The notes beneath the pieces were generated by a model. It searched no databases and was not told where the DNA came from. It saw only the letters and a list, made by a program, of their open reading frames with translations. A stretch of 64,000 nt of DNA from Halomonas sp. 328. Lineage in GTDB: Bacteria > Pseudomonadota > Gammaproteobacteria > Pseudomonadales > Halomonadaceae. Positions within the stretch are counted from its first letter, which is position 1. Each line of letters opens with the position of its first letter. This document shows positions 24,689 through 32,883 of this stretch, piece after piece. The stretch lies in assembly GCF_015645095.1 (NCBI RefSeq), contig NZ_JADOTW010000021.1, positions 1 through 64,000 of the forward strand, given 5' to 3'. The position numbers and the translations under genes are program-made.

Positions 24689-25542
24689 AACAGGTTCTCC
24701 GGGGTATCGGGGGCCTGGCCGCTAAGCAGCTCCAGGTCACGGCCGCGGTGGCAACAGATCAGGTTGAGGTCACAGGCCCGGGCCACCTCCACCGCCATAT
24801 CGGAGGGCAGCGCCAGGGTGGCCAGGGTGGTGATGCCGGCACGCACCGCCTTGTGCACCAGTTCCAGGCTGCAGCGGCTGGAGACCAGCAGGGCCGCGAA
24901 GTGCCGCCCCGGATCGCGCCCCCGACGCAGCCCTTCGCCGATCACCCGGTCCAGGGCGTTATGGCGACCGATATCGCGCCCCAGGGTCAGGGGGCGCCCC
25001 CCTGCATCCAGCCCCAGGGCGAGATGCAGGCCCGGCGCCGAATGCGTGTTCAAGGCCTCCAGGCCGCGCCGCAGCGCCGCCGCCGCCAGGGGCGGCCGTG
25101 CCGGCAGACGCCGCAGCCCGGCCAGCAGTTGCCCCTCCTCGGCCAGCCCGCAGGCGCCGCAGCTGGAGAGCGAGGGGGCGGCACGCCGCAACGCCAGGGC
25201 CTGGGCCTCGATCCGCGGTGCCACCGAGAGATGCACCGCCAACCCATGGCGCAGCCGGGCCAGACGCACTTCGGTGACCTGATCGGCCCGGGTGATCCAG
25301 CCGGCGGTATAGGCATGGCCCAGGGCCAGCGGTTCCAGGGACTCCGGGGTCGCCAACAGGGTCGCCATGGGGCGGTCGTTGAGCAGCAGGGTCAGGGGCG
25401 CTTCACAGGGGCCGCTCTGGTCGCGCAGCGGCCGCCGGCGGCTATCCCGATAGGTCGCGGCACCATCGAAGCGGGCACGGCGCCGTAGTGGCGCCGCGGC
25501 AGGCGCTGGAGTCGTGACAAGGGAGGTCGCAGTGATAGGCAT
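24685..25542 (-). CDS. fdhD: FdhD sulfurtransferase
   Basis: A 285-residue protein that transfers sulfur to bis-MGD so that formate dehydrogenase-type enzymes become active. The persulfide-carrying cysteines are in SSCGACG. Other family segments are YTAGWITRADQVTEVRLAR, GRDIGRHNALDRVIG and LVSSRCSLELVHKAVRAGI. ATG at 25542 gives the usual short N-terminal extension; a longer in-frame start at 25608 is unlikely. It is translationally coupled to the downstream YdeP-type gene, its probable client. A LysR gene follows the same strand upstream, ending about 110 bp away. Confidence 0.92.
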   Translation of the reverse strand: MPITATSLVTTPAPAAAPLRRRARFDGAATYRDSRRRPLRDQSGPCEAPLTLLLNDRPMATLLATPESLEPLALGHAYTAGWITRADQVTEVRLARLRHGLAVHLSVAPRIEAQALALRRAAPSLSSCGACGLAEEGQLLAGLRRLPARPPLAAAALRRGLEALNTHSAPGLHLALGLDAGGRPLTLGRDIGRHNALDRVIGEGLRRGRDPGRHFAALLVSSRCSLELVHKAVRAGITTLATLALPSDMAVEVARACDLNLICCHRGRDLELLSGQAPDTPENLL

Positions 25543-25651
25543 CAGGGGTCGCCCCGGGGACAGCAACGGATGCCGACAGCCTACTCGGGGGCGTCGCTCC
25601 CTCGCCAATGGAGGCGAGCGATCTCATCATAGATGCCATCTATCAAACGAC

Positions 25652-26551
25652 TCAGGAGGAAGCCGGCCAGGCCGCCAGCACCTCCTCCAGCAGGCGACTG
25701 CGCGGCCGCTGGGGCCGCCACAGCAGGCCGACCCGATCCCCCGGCCCCGGCAGTCGCCGGGCGAGGATCCCGGAAGCGGTGGCCGGCAGGCACTCCTCCG
25801 GCAATACGCCGACCCCCAGCCCGGCCCCCACCATCGCCAGCAGGGCGGCGATGGAGTTGGCCTCCAACTGGGGTTCCAGGGACTCGTTCAGGGGCGCTGT
25901 CGAGGCTTCCCCCGGGGACTCACCCTGCGCCTGGAGGCGCGCCGCCAGCAACTGGCGGTTATGCATCTCCGGGGTCAGCAGACAGAGGGGATAGTCCCCC
26001 AGGCTCGTCCAGTCGGGGGCCTCGGGCAAGCGGAAGTGGCGTGGCGAGGCGAGCAGCGCCGGGCGCTCGGCGTGGAGGGGACGATGGGCGAAGCCGGCCA
26101 TGGCCGGGGCATCCAGGTAGCCCAGCACCAGGTCCAGCTCGCCGTTTTCCAGCCCCTGGGCCAGGCGCGGCGTGGCCAGCTCGCGCAGGCGCACCCGCAG
26201 CCGCGGATGGGTCGCCCGCAGGCCGGCCAGCGGCGCGGCCAGGGCGCCCAGGGCGGTGGGGATCACCCCCAGAGTCAGGCGCCCGGTAAGGGGCGCATCC
26301 GGGGCCAGCTCGCCGCGCAGCGCCTCGAATTCGCCGAGGATGCGCCGGGCATGGCCCAGCACCCGCTCTCCCTCCGGGGTCAGCCCCTCGTAGCGACGCC
26401 CCCGGCGAATCAGCCGTACCCCCAGTTCCTCCTCCAGGCCACGCAGCCGCGCCGAGAGGGTCGGCTGGGTGACATGGCAGGCCGCGGCGGCGCGGCCGAA
26501 GTGGCGCTCCCGGGCCAGGGCGGCCAGGAAGGCGAGTTGACGATGATCCAA
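25652..26551 (-). CDS. LysR-family regulator (OxyR-like subgroup), TTG start
   Basis: A 299-residue LysR protein whose conserved N-terminus DHRQLAFLAALARERHFGRA is preceded by a TTG at 26551 with GAGGGGGGG five bases upstream. There is no suitable ATG, so TTG is the likely start. The helix-turn-helix continues AAACHVTQPTLSARLRGLEE. The effector domain has the TLGVIPTALGALAAPLAGL and PLCLLTPEMHNRQLL segments seen in formate-dehydrogenase-linked and hydrogen-peroxide-type LysR proteins. In many proteobacteria a LysR gene like this adjoins fdhD and the YdeP gene, so regulation of those two is the best guess. Confidence 0.83.
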   Translation of the reverse strand: MDHRQLAFLAALARERHFGRAAAACHVTQPTLSARLRGLEEELGVRLIRRGRRYEGLTPEGERVLGHARRILGEFEALRGELAPDAPLTGRLTLGVIPTALGALAAPLAGLRATHPRLRVRLRELATPRLAQGLENGELDLVLGYLDAPAMAGFAHRPLHAERPALLASPRHFRLPEAPDWTSLGDYPLCLLTPEMHNRQLLAARLQAQGESPGEASTAPLNESLEPQLEANSIAALLAMVGAGLGVGVLPEECLPATASGILARRLPGPGDRVGLLWRPQRPRSRLLEEVLAAWPASS

Positions 26552-26638
26552 GCGTCCCCCCCCTCGGGGTAGCAGTGATAGACGAGTCCTATGATGCCAG
26601 ACCTGGCCCCGCTCGCCAGTGTTCCCTCCTCCAGCGTT

Positions 26639-26839
26639 GGCATAGCCAAGGGGCGCTGGGGGCAGGGCAGAGCGGGGGTTTTTTGCCAGGGGTGAGGAGG
26701 ATTCCTCCGAACGGGCTGGCCAGGGATGGCCAGCACCGGTCCTGCAAGCGGAGCAGGATGCGAGAGCGAAGCAGGGCAAAAGTAGCGCCCAGGGAGGGGT
26801 TCACAGCGCCCCGCGATGGCCTGCCCCCAGGATAGCCCC
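26639..26839 (-). repeat. Interspersed palindromic repeat, copy A (with 86-nt insertion)
   Basis: Left core 26650-26688 and right core 26775-26838 match the other three copies in reverse orientation. Between them the usual GGGAT of the central loop is replaced by 26689-26774, which itself contains small hairpins (GGAGGATTCCTCC; CTGGCCAGGGATGGCCAG; CTGCAAGCGGAGCAG). It occupies most of the 382-bp divergent gap between lysR and the ABC exporter. Confidence 0.85.
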
Positions 26840-26933
26840 GGTCCTCAGCGGCAAGGCAGGCTTACCCGACCGACAAGGCGCTAACGCTGGGCTCTGCTAC
26901 ACTCGGCCCTTCTGCTCTGCCGGAGTCCTCGCC

Positions 26934-28787
26934 GTGTCGGCCCCCATCCCGCCCACGCCCCCCGCCAATCCCTTCGCCGGCTTCTTCGGCGTCTTCCGCT
27001 ATAGCCGCCGGGCGATCCGCCTGGTGTGGGAGACCTCGCGGCCGCTGACCCTGGGCCTGGCGGTCTGCACCCTGGTGGCCGGGGTACTGCCGGCGGTGGC
27101 GGCCTGGCTCGGCCAGTTGATCGTCGATGCGGTGGTGGCGGCCATGGCGGCCCACCGGGAGAGCGGCCAGGCGCCGACCTTCGAGAGCCTCTGGCCGGTG
27201 CTGCGCTATGTGCTGGCCGAGGCCGGGGTGATCGCCCTGATCGCCCTGGCCCAGCGCGGCCTCTCCGCCCAGCAGTCGCTGCTGCGCGCCCAGCTCGGGC
27301 ACAAGGTCAATGTGCTGATCCTGGAGAAGGCGGGGCAGTTGTCGCTGGCCCAGTTCGAGGACTCGGAGCTCTACGACAAGCTGACCCGGGCCCGCCGCGA
27401 GGCCTCCACCCGCCCCCTGGCGCTGGTCAACAAGACCTTCGCCCTGGGCCAGCACGGCATCTCCCTGGTCAGCTTCGGGGTGCTGCTGGTGGGCTTCTCG
27501 CCCTGGGCGCTGCTGATCCTGGTGGTGGGTGCCCTGCCGGTGTTCCTCTCCGAGGCCAAGTTCTCCGGCGACGCCTTCCGGCTGTTCCGCTGGCGCTCGC
27601 CCCAGACCCGCATGCAGATGTACCTGGAGACGGTGCTGGCCCGGGAGGACAGCATCAAGGAGGTGCGCCTGTTCGGCCTGGAGCCGCTGCTGCTGGGCCG
27701 CTATCGCGGTATCTTCGAGACCCTCTACGGCGAGGATCGCCGTCTGACCATCCGCCGCGACAGCTGGGGCTTCCTGCTCGGCCTGCTGGGCACCCTGGCC
27801 TTCTACGGCGCCTATGCCTGGGTGGTGATCGAGACGGTAGGCGGCGCCCTGACCCTGGGCGAGATGACCATGTACCTGATGGTCTTCAAGCAGGGCCAGG
27901 CGGCGCTCTCGGCGGGACTCACCGCCATCGGCGGCATGTACGAGGACAACCTCTACCTCTCCAACCTCTACGAGTACCTGGAGCAGCCGGTGGAGCACGA
28001 CGCCGGCACCCTGACCGCGGGCGAGCTTCCCGGCGATGGCATCCGCTTAGAGGGGGTCGCCTTTACCTACCCCGGCGCCGAGACCCCGGTGCTGGCGGGC
28101 ATCGACCTGCACCTGCGCCCGGGCCAGAGCCTGGCCCTGGTGGGCGAGAACGGCTCCGGCAAGACCACCCTGATCAAGCTGCTGACGCGCCTCTATCCCC
28201 CCTCGGCGGGGCGCATCCTGCTCGACGGCAGCGACCTGCGCGACTGGGACGTCCAGGCCCTGCGTCGGCGCATCGGGGTGATCTTCCAGGACTTCGTGCG
28301 TTACCAGTTGCAGGTCGGCGAGAACCTGGGGGTCGGCGACGTGGCCGCCTTCGAGGACGAAGCCCGCTGGCAGGCCGCCGCCCGCCTGGGCCTGGCGGAC
28401 GCCTTTATCGAGCGCCTGGGCGGCGGCTACCGCACCCAGTTGGGGCGCTGGTTCAAGGGCGGGCAGGAGCTCTCCGGCGGCCAGTGGCAGAAGATCGCCC
28501 TGTCCCGGGCCTATATGCGCGAGGGCGCCGATATCCTGGTGCTCGACGAGCCCACCGCCGCCATGGACGCCGCCGCCGAGGCGGAGGTCTTCGCCCGCTT
28601 CCGCGAGCACAGCCGCGACAAGATGACCATCCTGATCTCCCACCGCTTCTCCACGGTGCGCGCCGCCGACCAGATCCTGGTGATCGATCGCGGCCGCATC
28701 CTCGAGCGCGGCACCCACGCCGAGCTGCTGGCCCGGGATGGCCGCTATGCCCGGCTGTTCCGCCTCCAGGCCAAGGGCTACCGCTGA
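26934..28787 (+). CDS. ABC exporter half-transporter (membrane domain plus ATPase)
   Basis: A 617-residue fused protein. Residues 30-320 form a six-helix exporter domain and residues 370-610 an ATPase with GENGSGKTT (Walker A), a Q-loop in GVIFQDFVRYQ, the signature ELSGGQWQKIALSRA, ILVLDEPTAAMD (Walker B) and ISHRFSTVRAAD (switch His). All catalytic residues are present. The GTG start at 26934 is supported by CCGGAGTCCTCGCC. The dimer should export a hydrophobic or peptide-like compound; substrate unknown. The closest type is the bacteriocin/peptide exporter group with a short ATPase. Confidence 0.87.
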   Translation: MSAPIPPTPPANPFAGFFGVFRYSRRAIRLVWETSRPLTLGLAVCTLVAGVLPAVAAWLGQLIVDAVVAAMAAHRESGQAPTFESLWPVLRYVLAEAGVIALIALAQRGLSAQQSLLRAQLGHKVNVLILEKAGQLSLAQFEDSELYDKLTRARREASTRPLALVNKTFALGQHGISLVSFGVLLVGFSPWALLILVVGALPVFLSEAKFSGDAFRLFRWRSPQTRMQMYLETVLAREDSIKEVRLFGLEPLLLGRYRGIFETLYGEDRRLTIRRDSWGFLLGLLGTLAFYGAYAWVVIETVGGALTLGEMTMYLMVFKQGQAALSAGLTAIGGMYEDNLYLSNLYEYLEQPVEHDAGTLTAGELPGDGIRLEGVAFTYPGAETPVLAGIDLHLRPGQSLALVGENGSGKTTLIKLLTRLYPPSAGRILLDGSDLRDWDVQALRRRIGVIFQDFVRYQLQVGENLGVGDVAAFEDEARWQAAARLGLADAFIERLGGGYRTQLGRWFKGGQELSGGQWQKIALSRAYMREGADILVLDEPTAAMDAAAEAEVFARFREHSRDKMTILISHRFSTVRAADQILVIDRGRILERGTHAELLARDGRYARLFRLQAKGYR

Positions 28788-28836
28788 GCGGTGAACTACA
28801 CTGCAAGGCCAAACCACACTCAAGGAGGAGACCGCC

Positions 28837-29256
28837 ATGTCGATGACCGCCAATGGACGCTGCCTATGCGGCGCCGTGACTTTGGAACTGAGCCTCGGCG
28901 ACGCCAAGGTAGGCGCCTGCCACTGCACCATGTGCCGCACCTGGGGCGGCGGCCCCCTGCTGGCCCTGGAGTCGGTGGCGGCCATGACCCTGCACGGCGA
29001 GAAGCACGTCGCCACCTACGCCTCCTCGGAATGGGCCGAGCGCGGCTTCTGCAGCCGCTGCGGCACTCACCTCTTCTATCGCCTGAAGGAGGGCGGCCAT
29101 GTCGCCGTGCCGGTGGGCCTGATCGATGACGGTCGCGCCTGGCGCTTCGAGGCCGAGATCTTCGTCGACGAGAAGCCCGCCTTCTACGACTTCGCCAACC
29201 CCACTCACAAAATGACCGGCGCCGAGGTCTTCGCCGCCTTCGCCCGGCAGGAGTAA
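28837..29256 (+). CDS. GFA-family zinc protein
   Basis: A 139-residue protein of the glutathione-dependent formaldehyde-activating (GFA) fold. Zinc ligands are the cysteines of GRCLCGAVTLE, ACHCTMCRTWGGGP and GFCSRCGTHLFYR. The family name reflects one studied enzyme; most members, including this one, have no proven substrate. AAGGAGGAGACCGCC precedes the ATG. It is alone between the ABC exporter and a peroxiredoxin gene, all in the same direction. Confidence 0.87.
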   Translation: MSMTANGRCLCGAVTLELSLGDAKVGACHCTMCRTWGGGPLLALESVAAMTLHGEKHVATYASSEWAERGFCSRCGTHLFYRLKEGGHVAVPVGLIDDGRAWRFEAEIFVDEKPAFYDFANPTHKMTGAEVFAAFARQE

Positions 29257-29350
29257 CGGCGCTTCTCCGGGAGACGCCGCTCCTGCTACATTGGTCGCGC
29301 CGGGGGATGCCCCGGCGCGACCGATTCCATCGACGAGAAGGATCCCCGAC

Positions 29351-29827
29351 ATGAGTCTTGCCATCGGCGACAAACTGCCCAACCTGACCCTCAAGACCAA
29401 CGGCGCCCAGGGCCCCGAGGAGATCGACACCGATACCCTCTTCGCCGGCAAGAAGGTGGTGCTCTTCGCCGTGCCCGGCGCCTTTACCCCGGGCTGCTCC
29501 AACACCCATATGCCGGGCTTCGTGATCAAGGCCGACGAGATCCTCGCCAAGGGCGTGGACGCCATCGTCTGCACCTCGGTCAACGACGCCTTTGTGATGG
29601 GCGCCTGGCAGAAGGATCAGAATGCCCAGGCCATCACCATGCTGGCCGACGGCAGCGCCGACTTCGCCGAGGCCATCGGCCTGAGCAAGGACCTCACCGC
29701 CGCCGGCATGGGCGTACGCAGCCAGCGCTACGCGCTGATCGCCAACGACGGTGTCGTGGAGTACCTGGGCGTCGACGAGAAGGGCGTCGACAAGAGCAGC
29801 GCCGACACCATCCTCGCCCAGCTGTAA
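29351..29827 (+). CDS. Peroxiredoxin, Prx5 (atypical 2-Cys) type
   Basis: A 158-residue thiol peroxidase. The peroxidatic Cys is in PGAFTPGCSNTHMPGF and a second Cys in IVCTSVNDAFVMGAW. The Prx5 ending GVVEYLGVDEKG is present. It reduces hydrogen peroxide and alkyl peroxides using glutaredoxin or thioredoxin. ATG at 29351 gives the normal family length. It is followed by a strong terminator, so the transcript probably ends here. Confidence 0.92.
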   Translation: MSLAIGDKLPNLTLKTNGAQGPEEIDTDTLFAGKKVVLFAVPGAFTPGCSNTHMPGFVIKADEILAKGVDAIVCTSVNDAFVMGAWQKDQNAQAITMLADGSADFAEAIGLSKDLTAAGMGVRSQRYALIANDGVVEYLGVDEKGVDKSSADTILAQL

Positions 29828-29846
29828 CGAGTCTCTACCCGTGTTT

Positions 29847-29876
29847 AAGGGCCGGTGATCATGCCGGCCCTTTTTG
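29847..29876 (+). terminator. Intrinsic terminator of the peroxiredoxin gene
   Basis: Stem AAGGGCCGG / CCGGCCCTT (29847-29855 with 29864-29872), 8-nt loop, T-run 29871-29875. Confidence 0.9.
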
Positions 29877-29891
29877 TCACCGAGAACCGAC

Positions 29892-30473
29892 ATGACACGC
29901 CTTATCGAACCCAAGACACCGCGCCTGCGGCTGCGTCAGTGGCGGGAGAGCGACCTGGCGCCCTTCGCCGCCCTCAATGCCGACCCGGAGGTGATGGCAC
30001 ACTTCCCGGCACTGCTGAGCCGCGCCGAGAGCGATGCCCTGGCCGAACGCATTCGTGAGCGGATCGCCGAGCGGGGCTGGGGGTTCTGGGCGGTGGAGGC
30101 GAAAGCAGAAACGTCCTTACAGGCGTCCTTTATCGGCTTCGTGGGGCTGCATATCCCCCGGGACGACCTACCCTTCGCACCCTGTGTGGAGATCGGCTGG
30201 CGCCTAGCGCGACCCTACTGGGGACACGGCTATGCCCGGGAAGCGGCCGAGGCCGCCCTGGCGGTGGCCTTCGACTCGCTGGGGCTCGACGAGGTGGTCT
30301 CCTTCACCAGCCTCGACAATCACCGCTCACAGGCGGTGATGAGGCGACTCGGCATGCGTCGCGCCGAGACCTTCGAGCATCCCGCCCTGCCCCCGAGCCA
30401 TCCGCTGTGCCTCCACTGCCTCTATCGACTGAGCGCCGCCGACTGGCGTATCGCCACCCCCCTTTACCCCTGA
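29892..30473 (+). CDS. GNAT acetyltransferase (RimJ/RimL-like)
   Basis: A 193-residue acetyltransferase. It opens with TPRLRLRQWRESDLAPFAAL, typical of the RimJ/RimL branch, and has the acetyl-CoA loop in PYWGHGYAREAAEAALAVAF and VVSFTSLDNHRSQAVMRRLG. Substrate cannot be assigned; protein N-termini, small amines or antibiotics are acetylated by relatives. The ATG at 29892 lies in the tail of the preceding terminator. A second GNAT gene follows 11 bp later, probably in the same transcript. Confidence 0.85.
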   Translation: MTRLIEPKTPRLRLRQWRESDLAPFAALNADPEVMAHFPALLSRAESDALAERIRERIAERGWGFWAVEAKAETSLQASFIGFVGLHIPRDDLPFAPCVEIGWRLARPYWGHGYAREAAEAALAVAFDSLGLDEVVSFTSLDNHRSQAVMRRLGMRRAETFEHPALPPSHPLCLHCLYRLSAADWRIATPLYP

Positions 30474-30484
30474 CCGGAGCCCCC

Positions 30485-30970
30485 ATGGAGATCACCCCCA
30501 TCAGCCCCGAGGATTTCGCGCATTTCTGGCCCACCTTCCGGGCCATCGTCCAGGCCCGGGAGACCTATGCCCTGGATCCGGCGCTGACCTATGAGCAGGC
30601 CTATCACCTGTGGTGCGAACTTCCCCAGTTCAGCTTCGTGGCCAAGGCCGAGGGCCAGGTGCTGGGCGGCTATTACCTCAAGCCCAATGCCGCCGGGCCC
30701 GGCGACCATATCTGCAACTGCGGCTATATGGTCGCCCCCGAGGCCCGCGGCCGCGGCGTGGCCCGGGCACTGTGCGAACACTCCCAGCGGGTGGCCCGGG
30801 AGGCCGGCTATCGCGGCATGCAGTTCAATGCGGTGGTGGCCAGCAATCACGCCGCCATCCGGCTATGGCGCGCGCTGGGCTTCACCATCGTCGGCACCGT
30901 GCCGGACGCCTACCGCCACGCCCGGGAGGGCCTGGTGGACACCCATATCATGCACAAGGCCCTCGGGTGA
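30485..30970 (+). CDS. GNAT acetyltransferase
   Basis: A 161-residue single-domain acetyltransferase. Acetyl-CoA binding is shown by YMVAPEARGRGVARALCEHS (the RGRGVA loop) and the C-terminal SNHAAIRLWRALGFTIVGTV. It starts MEITPISPEDFAHFWPTFRA, a pattern of the widespread PA4866/YncA-like group. Substrate unknown. It starts 11 bp after the previous GNAT gene. The left direct repeat of the gad islet begins about 60 bp after its stop. Confidence 0.85.
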   Translation: MEITPISPEDFAHFWPTFRAIVQARETYALDPALTYEQAYHLWCELPQFSFVAKAEGQVLGGYYLKPNAAGPGDHICNCGYMVAPEARGRGVARALCEHSQRVAREAGYRGMQFNAVVASNHAAIRLWRALGFTIVGTVPDAYRHAREGLVDTHIMHKALG

Positions 30971-31032
30971 GGGCCTGAAGGAAGCGTGACTAGGCTTTGT
31001 ACGAAAACTGGGGGGAAGCGAAGGAGAGAGGA

Positions 31033-31065
31033 CAGACGCCTGGCGAAACGGCCGCGTCAGGCCGC
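31033..31065. repeat. Left 33-bp direct repeat of the gad islet
   Basis: Matches 34644-34676 except for two adjacent bases. The right copy contains the 3' end of arfA, so this copy is interpreted as the displaced original 3' end left by integration. Confidence 0.75.
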
Positions 31066-31136
31066 CGAGGCTATGGGAGGCGAGTGGGCCATATCAGGCT
31101 CGCGCCTCCCAAGGCAGACAATCGTCACGCCTTATC

Positions 31137-32534
31137 TCAACACTTGCTGGGTGACACCTTGTAGGATTCGGAGGAGTGGGAGTGGAGCTGGGGAGGCGTA
31201 GTGTTGCCTCCGTGCTCCTCCAGCCACTTGCAGGCGCTCACGATATCGCTCGCAAGCCCTTTGAGGACATTTCTATTGAGATGGGGGCGAACCACCACAC
31301 GCAGCGAGCGAACCTCCTCGGCCGCAGGCGGCATTGTATAGGCGGAGAGCACCCAACCGCGCTCGCGAACCTTGGCCGAGACATCGAATTCGTTGAAGTT
31401 CCTGTATTGATCCTTCAGCGTCAGCGCAACCACAGGAATGCGCTGAGTCTCGTTCATGATAGTGAAGTATCCGCTCTCCACCAGAAGATCACGGAGATAC
31501 TGGGAGTTCTCCACCGTTTTCATCATGATCCGCTGATAGCCCTCGAACCCCAAACGTATGAAGCCATAATACTGCAGCGCAATCTGTACGGCATTGCGCG
31601 AGAAATTGAGCGTTGCGGTCGGCATTTCGCCGCCCAGATAATTGACGTAGAAAATCAGGTCCTCATTAAACACCCTCTTTTCTCGAAAGACGATCCAGCC
31701 AAGTCCCGGAGGTACGAGCCCAAACTTGTGTCCCGAGGCATTGATCGACTGCACTCTTGGTAGGCGGAAATCCCATTCGTAGTCGGGATAGCAGAAGGGG
31801 TTGACGAAACCACCCGACGCCCCATCGATATGCATGGGTATAGAGATACCGGTACGCTTCTCGTAATCATCCAGCCAATCGTGAATTTCCTGAATATCGT
31901 CGTCTTCTCCGGTGAAGGTCTGGCCAGCAATCGCTACTACGCAAATGGTATTCTCATCGACATACTCATCCAGATGCTCGGCCGTCAGGCGATAATTTCC
32001 CGGCTTAAGGGGAACGATTCTGGGCTCAACATCAAAGTAGCGTAGGAACTTCTTCCAGACGATCTGAACGTTACCACCTGTCACCATATTGGGACGCGTC
32101 GCATCCTTGCCTGCCTGCTCACGCGCCTGTCGCCAATTCCACTTGTGAGCGAGCCCCGCAAGCATACAAGCCTCGGATGAGCCAACGGTCGCAGCCCCGT
32201 AGGACTCGACATCCTGAGGCCCATTCCAGAGCGCATGCAGCCACTTCACCATTCGCCGTTCCATGCTGAACAGCTGCGGGTACATGTCATGATCGATATG
32301 ATTCTTGAGTATGTGTTCCCGCGCCAGCTCGACTTCCTCTGGCTCCATAAAGGTGGTGACGAAAGATGAAAGATTCATCTCGGGACGCGCGTCTGTCCAA
32401 GCCTCGCTGTTCACAATGGCCTTGGCCGCACGCGGGTGCACACCGTGTCGCGGCATATGATCTTCGGGCACTTCCATGTTGAACATATCCCAGGGCGACA
32501 TCTTGTCCATGGACAGGTCATTCTGATCAGCCAT
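31137..32534 (-). CDS. gadB: Glutamate decarboxylase
   Basis: A 465-residue PLP enzyme converting glutamate and a proton to GABA and CO2; E. coli GadB is 466. The PLP lysine is in SINASGHKFGLVPPG; other motifs are TVGSSEACMLAGLAHKW, HIDGASGGFVNPF and NYLGGEMPTATLNFSRN. The start at 32534 has GGAGAAGCTGGC upstream. The N-terminus (MSPWDMFNMEVPEDHMPRHG) differs from the E. coli one used for acid-induced membrane recruitment. Codon use is visibly AT-richer than neighbours. Divergent from an AspT-type antiporter and enclosed by direct repeats, it appears to be horizontally acquired. Confidence 0.93.
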   Translation of the reverse strand: MADQNDLSMDKMSPWDMFNMEVPEDHMPRHGVHPRAAKAIVNSEAWTDARPEMNLSSFVTTFMEPEEVELAREHILKNHIDHDMYPQLFSMERRMVKWLHALWNGPQDVESYGAATVGSSEACMLAGLAHKWNWRQAREQAGKDATRPNMVTGGNVQIVWKKFLRYFDVEPRIVPLKPGNYRLTAEHLDEYVDENTICVVAIAGQTFTGEDDDIQEIHDWLDDYEKRTGISIPMHIDGASGGFVNPFCYPDYEWDFRLPRVQSINASGHKFGLVPPGLGWIVFREKRVFNEDLIFYVNYLGGEMPTATLNFSRNAVQIALQYYGFIRLGFEGYQRIMMKTVENSQYLRDLLVESGYFTIMNETQRIPVVALTLKDQYRNFNEFDVSAKVRERGWVLSAYTMPPAAEEVRSLRVVVRPHLNRNVLKGLASDIVSACKWLEEHGGNTTPPQLHSHSSESYKVSPSKC

Positions 32535-32883
32535 GCCAGCTTCTCCATGCTTTGCATTACGACGGTGAGAAAACCATAGACCGCTCACATGGAGTTTTCA
32601 CTACAAGTTTTGTAAAAATCATGAAAACCTAATCAAACCGTTGTTTTTCATGATTTTTTTCTGAAGAATGGGTATTCAGCACCATGAATCGACCGAAATT
32701 CGGATAAAAATCCAACAAAATCATATGCATACAAAAAATGGCCTGACACCGCCCTCGCCTTCACTAAAATCAATACTCAGGCTGTGTTGTAATATGCTGC
32801 CGTAAGACCGTAGACCATGGACTGTCGAAAGCGGCCGGCCCATGCGGGCAACGATCAATCAACGCCTTCAAGGAACGAGCAAC
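32535..32883. promoter_or_regulatory. AT-rich divergent promoter region, gadB/antiporter
   Basis: 349 bp, clearly AT-richer than the chromosome. It contains an inverted repeat with arms AAAAATCATGAAAAC (32614-32628) and GTTTTTCATGATTTTT (32643-32658; one extra T) around a 14-nt spacer, an operator or attenuator for gadB. TAATAT near 32790 could be a -10 element for the antiporter gene. Confidence 0.55.

Noticed and set aside
22301-25282. A 993-codon open frame on the plus strand
   Set aside because: It is antisense to the clear YdeP-type and fdhD genes; its product is Gly/Arg/His/Gln-rich and lacks domains. High GC makes long antisense frames common here.
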